A stretch of 64,000 nucleotides of DNA from positions 4,604,559-4,668,558 of the forward strand of contig SDUX01000004.1 in the NCBI GenBank assembly GCA_008729055.1, given 5' to 3'. The notes under the pieces are model-generated. The model had not been told where the DNA came from. It worked only from the letters and a program-made list of their open reading frames with translations, and searched no databases. The position numbers were made by a program, and so were the translations under genes. Source of the stretch: Pyropia haitanensis (lineage: Eukaryota > Rhodophyta > Bangiophyceae > Bangiales > Bangiaceae). Shown one piece after another: positions 58,236-64,000 of the stretch (the first letter of the stretch is position 1; each line of letters begins with the position of its first letter).

Positions 58236-58935
58236 CCGTAGCCGCCGATTACAGCCCACCCGCGTTGCACGCGGCCCACACCGCCCTTTGCGGGGCGGTG
58301 CGGCGCGGCGCGGCGCGCGCGGCGGATGGGGCGGCCGCCAGTCGCGGCGGCCCCACTCTGCCGCGCGCGCCGTCGCGGCGGCCGCCCGCGGCAGGCGGCG
58401 GCGGCGGCGCGCGCGGCGGCGGTCGCCGCCGGCTGGCCGGCGCCGCCGTGCGCCGCGGCGGCGTGCCACGCCGTCGCGGCAGCGTGCCACGCCGCCGCCG
58501 TGGCGGCGGTGGCGGCGGCGGCGGCGGCGGCGGCGGGCGGCGGCGGGGGTGGCCATCCCGTCCCGCCCGTCCCCCACCCCGCGGCGGGCCCCCGTCGCGC
58601 CCCCACCCGGTGGCCGGCCGGCTGCCGGCGCCCTCCCCTCCCTCCCCCCCCCCGCCCCGCGTCCGCCCACAACCCCTCGCCGCCGCCACCGGCCCGCCCG
58701 TGCCGCCCGGCCGCGTCCGCCGCCGCCCGTTGCGGCCCACGCCGCGCCGCGCCGTGGCCGCCCCCCGCCCCGCGCTGCCGCCGGCGGCGCCGTCGCCGTC
58801 GCGCCGCTGGCGCGGCCGCCGCCGGGCGGCGCCCACCCCACCCGCCCCCCCCCCCGCTCCGCCGCGGCGACGCCGGCCCCCCCAACACCCCCCGCCACCC
58901 CTGCCCGCCCGCGGCTGACCAACCGTTCCGCGGGC
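55989..58935. other. 3' flank and long low-complexity region
   Basis: To about 56420 the DNA is of mixed composition (3' UTR of the one-helix gene and beyond). From 56500 it is GCC/GGC triplets with homopolymers, a (CG)n tract at 57861-57886 and a (CAC)n(CGC)n tract at 58167-58234. Long open frames here have only Ala/Pro/Arg/Gly content, and I call no gene. Confidence 0.4.
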
Positions 58936-59069
58936 ATGGACCGCCGGTGGGGCGCGCCGCCGCCGCCGCCCGCCGCCGCCGCCGCCGTCGACGCAGTCCT
59001 GGACCTGACGACGCCCGGCGGCGGTGGCGGCGGCGACGACGCGGCGGCGGTGGCGGCGGCGGCGGCGGC

Positions 59070-59103
<34 letters not shown>

Positions 59104-59511
59104 CCGCGGCCGCCGCCCGTTCACCCATGGCCACAGCCCATCGCGCCGGCCGCCAGCGGCAGTGCCGGCGCGGCGGCGGCGGCGATGGCGGCGGCAGTGG
59201 CGGCGCTGCCGCCCGCGGGCGGCGGCGCGCTGCCCCCGCTGCTGCCGTCGCCGCCGCCATCGCCGTCGTCGCTGCGATCGGTGCTGCTGCCGCAGCCGCC
59301 GCCGCCGGGGGCGGGCAGCGCCGCCGCGGGCGGACGGGGTGGCGGCGGCGGGCGCGACGGCCACCGCCGCCGCGATCGGGCTGCTGGTGGGGACGGCGAC
59401 GCCCGCGGCGGCACCCGAGTCGGCGGTGGGCCGGCGGGGCTGCCCCCGGCGGGCGTCGGCCCGCCGGAAGCGGCAGCCCGGGGGGGTGTGGGGGAGGGGG
59501 ACGGCGGCGGC

Positions 59512-59546
<35 letters not shown>

Positions 59547-60135
59547 GCGGCGGGGCCCCCCGCCGGGGGGGTGGGGCTGGGCGGGCGCCGCGAGTGTCGG
59601 CGGCCGCCGCGGCGATGACACGGATGGCGGCGACGGTGGTGGCAGTGGCGGCGGCGGCGGCGGCGGCGTCGGCGAGGCGGCCGTACCGCCCGGGGTGGCC
59701 GCGTCCCGCCCCGTTGCCCGCGCACTCGGCGGCGGCCAGCCGGCCGACGCGGCCCCCCCCACCACCTCCCGGGGTCTCCCCGACGCCGCCCCAGACGCGG
59801 CCGACGCGGTGTGGCGGGCGGTGGCGGCGGTCAGCCGCGGCCGCGGGCGAGCCACTGGCGCCGACGGGGGCGGCGGCGACGACGGCGGCGGCCGCGCCCG
59901 CCGCGGCGACGCGCCGGGCCGCCTGGACCGCGGCACCGCGCAGGACGTGGCGGACGTGGCGGCGGCGGCGGCGGCCGTGGCCGCCGCCGCGGGGCTGGTG
60001 CCGCTGCCCGTTGCGGCGGCCGTCGCGGCCGCGGCGGGGGGGGCGGCCGCCGCGGCGGGGGGGGCGCGCCTGGGGGGGGTCGCCGCCGCCGCGCTGGGGG
60101 GGGGGGACACGTGCTGGGAGGGGGGCTCGGCGTAG
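58936..60135 (+). CDS. hypothetical Ala/Pro/Gly-rich frame, possibly the N-terminus of the anoctamin gene
   Basis: From ATG 58936 (MDRRWGAPPPPP) a 399-codon frame runs to a stop at 60133-60135. Parts look more protein-like than the flanks, for example AAAVDAVLDLTTPGG and APDAADAVWRAVAAVSRGRG, then a hydrophobic Ala/Val stretch. It is in the same frame as the anoctamin segment starting near 60361, so it could be an upstream part interrupted by a homopolymer error, or a chance frame. No domain recognised. Confidence 0.25.
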
Positions 60136-60360
60136 GCGGGGGGGGGGGGGGGGCGCACCGGGGGGGGACCTGCCCGCCGCGGCGGCTGGGCGGCTCGTGG
60201 CGGCGGCGGCGGGGCGCGCTGGGGGGGGGGGGGCCGTCGCCGGGGCGGAGGCGGTTGGGCCGCCCGCCAGAGGCGACTCGGAGGGGGGAGGCGGTCCGGG
60301 GGGCGCCGTTGGGGGCGTGGGGGGGGGGGGGGCGGGCTACCTGGCGCAACGGCGGCGGGT
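60136..60360. other. G-run spacer before the anoctamin segment
   Basis: Dominated by G runs up to 16 nt. The frame cannot be followed through it, so it may be coding with base-call errors or untranslated. Confidence 0.3.
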
Positions 60361-63149
60361 GTGGCGCCCGCCTTGGGCGCCACCGCGGCTGGCGTCGACG
60401 GTGGTGGCGGCGGCGGTGGGGGTGGCGGCGGCGGCGGCAGCGGCAGCAGCGGCGGCGGCGGCAGCGGCGGCAGCGGCAGCGGCGGCATCGGTGGCAGCGG
60501 CAGCGGCGGCATCGGTGGCAGCGGCAGCGGCGGCATCGGTGGCGGCGGTGGCCGTGCACAAAAGCCCCCCTGGGGCTGGGACTACCTCCTCCAGTTCCCC
60601 ACTGGCGAGACCGCCGCCGATGCGGCGGCCGCCGGCCGCCCGCGGTCTGTGGCGGCCGCCGAACGGGCGGCCGCGGCGCGGGCCGCCGCGACGCTGTACC
60701 GCGCGCAGACGGTGGCGGCGCTGGTGGCGGCCGGCTTTGCCGTCTCCCAGGCGCCGCACCCCCCCTCCCGGTCGGTGCTGGTGCGGCTGGCGCTGCCCGC
60801 CGCCGCCCTCGACGCCGCCGCCCCCGCCGCGGGCGTGGTCGTCCGCCTGCGCCGGCGCTACGGCGGCGCCGCCGTCCCGTTTGACCCGTCCCGCCCGCGC
60901 GCGTACCGGCGGCCGGCGGCGGCGCTGGGCGCCGCCGCCGCGCCCGCCGCCGCGGGCGCGTACTGGTCCCCCGCGGCGCGCGCGCAGATTACGGCCGCCG
61001 CGCTGCGGGCGGCGGGGGTGCCGCCCGGCCGGGCGGTCGCGGCGGGCGCCCTCCGCGCCGCGACGCCGCTGCACGACCCGCCCGTCGCGGCGGCGCTCGC
61101 CCGCGCCGCCGTCACGGACCGGCTGTGGCGGCCGTGGCGGCCCACCCCCGTCGACGGCCTCCGCGCGTACCTCGGCGCCCGGCCGGCCATCTACTTTGCG
61201 TTTGCGTCGGCGGCGGGGCGGGCGTTTTGGGTGGCCGCGGCGGTCGCGGCGCCGCTGCTGCTCGCCGCGTCCCGCTCGCGCGACCGCCCCGCGACGGTCG
61301 CGGCGTTGCGTCTCGCCGCCGCGCCCGCGCTGGTCGCTTGGGCGGTGGGGGTGCTGGAGGGGTGGAAGCGCCGCGTCGCGCGGCTGCGCTACCGGTGGGG
61401 GATTGCCGACGCGCACGCGTCGCCGGGGGACGACGTCCGGCCGGGGCTCCGCGGCCGCACCCGGCCGGGCTTCTATTGTGCGGGGGGGTGGGTTGACCTG
61501 CGCGACGTGGTCGTCGACGCCAAGCGGCAGCTGGCTGACGGGAGGGGGGACAGCACGGACCGGGACGGTCGTGGGGGGGATAGCACCGACGAGGGCGGTG
61601 ATGACGAGGGCGCCCGTGCCGGTGCTGGCGGAGCCCGTCGCGCTGGCGGCGGCCGCCGCGACCGACGGCGCCGCGGTCGGCGGCGGCGCAGCAGCCGCCG
61701 GCGGCAGCCGCGCGGGGGGTGCCACCTGTGGTGCCTCTCAACCCTTACCGCGAGCGGTCGTCCACCACCCGCGCCGCCGTCCTGTCCATCTCCATCACCG
61801 CCTCTGTGACGCTGGCTGTTGGCACGTGCGCGTTCCTCTTGGCCTTTTATCGCGCGTCGATTGCGGCCGGCCTCGGCGGCAGCGCCGTCGCCCGCTTCGT
61901 TCCCGGTATTGCGCAGGGCATCCTGATTGCCATTACCGACCCGCTGTGGCGGGTGGCCGCGGGCGCGCTGACGCGCTTTGAGAACCACCGCACCGTGCAG
62001 GGCTTCCAGGACTCCCTCGTGCTCAAGCGCTTCCTGTTTATGGTGGTGACCAACTTTGCAACCGTTTTTTATCTCGCCTTTGTGCGGCCGCTGCTCGGCG
62101 CAGACGTGGTCGGTGGCGGCTGCGAGCGCGGGTGGGTCGTGGTGGCCGTCGATGGTGGCCGTGGGCGGGCGGTGCCTGGCAGCTGTTTGAGCCAGCTCCA
62201 AACGCAGTTGCTGAGCACGGCGATTACCAAGGCGACGCTCCAGCAGCTGCTCGAGGTGGCCCTCCCGTGGGCTATGGCCGCCGTGCGACGCGAACTCGCC
62301 CGGCGACGAGGGGACGGAACGGTGAGCCGCTACGTCTTGGAGCTGGCCCTGCCCGCCCACGAGGCCGCGGTGAGCGTCGAAGACTACGCCGAGCAGATCA
62401 TCCAGTACGCGTACGTGGCGCTCTTTGGCCTCGCTTCCCCCGCCGTCGCTCTCATCGCCGCGGTCAATGCAACAGTGGAGACCCGCTCCGACGCGTTCAA
62501 GCTGCTCACCCTCTACCGGCGGCCGGAAGTCGACGACAGCACCGGCGGGGGGGGCGGCATTGGCGCGTGGGCAGGGGTGCTGCAGGCGCTTGCGCTGGTG
62601 GCGGTGCCGGCCAACCTTGCCGTCGTGCTGCTGACGAACGACGGGCTCGCGCCGCTGCTGTATCGGGACGCGTACGACTCGCCACCCGCGCCGTCGCCTG
62701 GCGCCACTGCGTCCCTGCCGCGCACGCCCGCATTGACGGCGGTGGTGGTGGCGCTTGCCGCCGAGCACCTCTTGCTGTGTCTCCGCGTTGCGGTCGGCGC
62801 GGCGGTCCGCGACACCCCGCGGTCGACTACCGTGGCGGCGGCGCGGCGGCGTTATGACGCGTGGCGGTGGGGCGTGGGTGGCTCTGAGGAGGCGGCGTTT
62901 GTGTTGGGCGCGGCGGGCCAGGAGGACCTCTCTACTGGACGTGGAAGGGCGGGCGAGGAGGCTGCGCAGGTAACAAGAGGGGGAGGGGGTGAAGCGCAGG
63001 ACTGGCGAGCGTACGTAGAAGCCACGGACGTGCTGTCAGACGTAGAGGGGGATGGCGAGGGGGGGCGCGTAGCGGAGCGGGGGATGGGCGGGGACCTCGA
63101 CGTGGAAGCCGGGCGGGAGCACTTCTGTCGGCCGCCACACCGCTCGTAG
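60361..63149 (+). CDS. anoctamin/TMEM16 family membrane protein (frame breaks)
   Basis: Anoctamins are ten-helix Ca2+-activated scramblases or channels. The first segment (60361-~61570) has an N-terminal GWDYLLQFPTGE, then AYLGARPAIYFAF (family: AYFGE..ALYFAW), a membrane helix, and VLEGWKRRVARLRYRWG (family: ElWKRr...yrW). The second segment (~61719-63149) has LNPYRERSSTTRAAVL, several helices, EDYAEQIIQYAYVALFGLAS and VNATVETRSDAFKLLTLYRR, which match the helix 7-8 Ca2+ site: the Asp/Glu pair in DYAE, and Glu plus Asp in ETRSD. About eight helices are visible. Between 61570 and 61719 the frame changes twice, once at a G6 run (61714-61719). No ATG is evident at the 5' end and the true start is upstream, perhaps in the frame at 58936. 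The C-terminal tail is acidic. Confidence 0.78.
60481..60543. repeat. 24-bp coding minisatellite
   Basis: GGCGGCATCGGTGGCAGCGG plus CAGC repeats at 60481, 60505 and (partly) 60529. It encodes GGIGGSGS units near the N-terminus of the anoctamin frame. Confidence 0.9.
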
Positions 63150-63542
63150 CGGCAAGAGCAACAATGAAAGGAATTCATCATCTGGCGTGCGCACCGCCGC
63201 GGCGGGTGCGCGCCGACGCGATCGCCGCTGCCTCTGCCGCCGAGCGATGCCCCACTCCAGCCGTGAGCCTCACCACGCCCCGAGCAGCAACACCACCCCT
63301 GGCCGCGTGGCGTTTCACCGCCCCACACGCCGCTGCCTGCGCGCGCAGCACCTGCCCGACGCCGCGCCGCTCCGCGTCCCCACCGCCCTCTGCACGTGCC
63401 CAGACAGCCCGACCCCGACCCGCGGGCCGCCGCCGGGCCCCATGGCGTACGCGACGTAGCGGACCACTGTGTTCCACCCCGTACAGTTTGGTGAAAGCAA
63501 TCCGCGTCGAGCAACACCACGTGCTGGCTGTCCGTCGCTGGC
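63150..63542. other. spacer after the anoctamin stop
   Basis: Just downstream of the anoctamin stop, G+C-rich with no recognisable content. It may contain the promoter of the partial gene that follows. Confidence 0.35.
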
Positions 63543-64000
63543 ATGCTGGCTGCCCGTCGCTGGCACTCCATGCGGATTGAGGTGGGCGGCAAGACGTACG
63601 TTTTCTACCACCGGGACATGCTGGACGTGGGCGTGGATGAGATTCTCAAGGCCCAGACTGTGCAGCTGGTGGGGGAGGCGCTGCCGCCCAACGACTCGGC
63701 CGACCGCAGGTTGCACACGTTGAACTCTGACTTGTTTGCACACGAGCAGGAGGAGGTGCTGCGCCTTCACGGCCGGCACGCAAGCGAGATGGGCGTGTTC
63801 ATCGTCGCAGGCGGAAGTGCTGCTGCAGCAGGAGCGTGCGGCCGCGCAAGAGGACCGCGCGGAACAAGGGCTGGGCAGCCCACTGGGCAAGCACGCGGAG
63901 CGGGCGGCGCCGGGGCGCGGAACGCGGGTCACCCTGGCGTCCGTGGCGGGGCGGCCAGGTCTGGTTGCTGTTGCTGCCTGTCTCGGCGTGGACCCGGACG
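63543..64000 (+). CDS. unrecognised gene, cut by the window end
   Basis: Open from ATG 63543 (or 63570, MRIEVGGKTYVFYHRDML) to the end of the window. The first 85 codons look genuinely coding: mixed residues such as VDEILKAQTVQLVGEALPPN and LHTLNSDLFAHEQEEVLRLH, with G/C third positions and no low complexity. After about 63800 this frame becomes Ala/Gly/Arg-rich, while another frame reads SSQAEVLLQQERAAAQEDRA, a likely helix. A frameshift or a small intron near 63800 is therefore probable. I do not recognise the family. Confidence 0.45.
   Translation, partial: MLAARRWHSMRIEVGGKTYVFYHRDMLDVGVDEILKAQTVQLVGEALPPNDSADRRLHTLNSDLFAHEQEEVLRLHGRHASEMGVFIVAGGSAAAAGACGRARGPRGTRAGQPTGQARGAGGAGARNAGHPGVRGGAARSGCCCCLSRRGPG

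Noticed and set aside
56326..60135. A plus-strand open frame of about 1270 codons
   Set aside because: Most of it is Ala/Pro/Arg low complexity caused by the absence of stop codons in GCC/GGC DNA. Only the part from ATG 58936 was kept, at low confidence.

Overview
This window is nuclear DNA from a very G+C-rich, intron-poor photosynthetic eukaryote. The evidence is a spliceosomal SLU7, nuclear tRNA genes with introns and Pol III terminators, a mitochondrial small Tim, exocyst SEC6 and proteasome regulator PI31, alongside plastid-type proteins: a lumen zinc-finger protein with a twin-arginine signal and an ELIP/HLIP-like one-helix protein. The G+C bias, scarcity of introns and ectopic tRNA intron fit a bangiophyte red alga such as Porphyra/Pyropia. 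That assignment is inference; no marker gene settles it.

Layout, left to right. 0-12 kb: a glutathionyl-hydroquinone reductase-type GST (+), a lumenal DnaJ-type zinc-finger protein (-), low-complexity sequence with a doubtful ORF, an inverted-repeat element at 8.2-9.4 kb, and a C2H2 zinc-finger protein (-). 16-24 kb: an Ala-rich hydrophobic protein (+), a frame-broken tandem AAA+ ATPase (-), a 49-nt T tract, a broken ankyrin-repeat gene (-) and tRNA-Pro(UGG) with an insertion in its T loop. 24-36 kb: SLU7 (+), a TKL-like kinase with a probable helical C-terminus (-), two-exon TIM13 (+) and alanine aminotransferase (+). 36-50 kb: SEC6 (-), tRNA-Glu(CUC) with a canonical 22-nt intron, four-exon catalase (-), an F-box protein (-) and PI31 (+). 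51-64 kb: a Lys/Ala-rich protein ending in a probable Utp12 domain (-), the one-helix protein (+), an anoctamin/TMEM16 (+) and an unrecognised gene cut by the window end.

The genes do not form one pathway; this is an ordinary mixed eukaryotic neighbourhood. GHR and catalase serve redox defence, and the lumen zinc-finger and one-helix proteins serve photosystem assembly or photoprotection.

Two caveats apply. Most open frames here are artefacts of composition, since stop codons are rare. Several clear genes change frame at G or C runs, which may be base-call errors rather than biology, so the extents of those genes are approximate. The most unusual signals are the T-loop insertion in tRNA-Pro, matching TATA elements at -28 of both tRNA genes, a uniform G|GTACG splice donor in four of four introns, and a 19-bp duplication plus poly(A)-like tract at the ankyrin locus.
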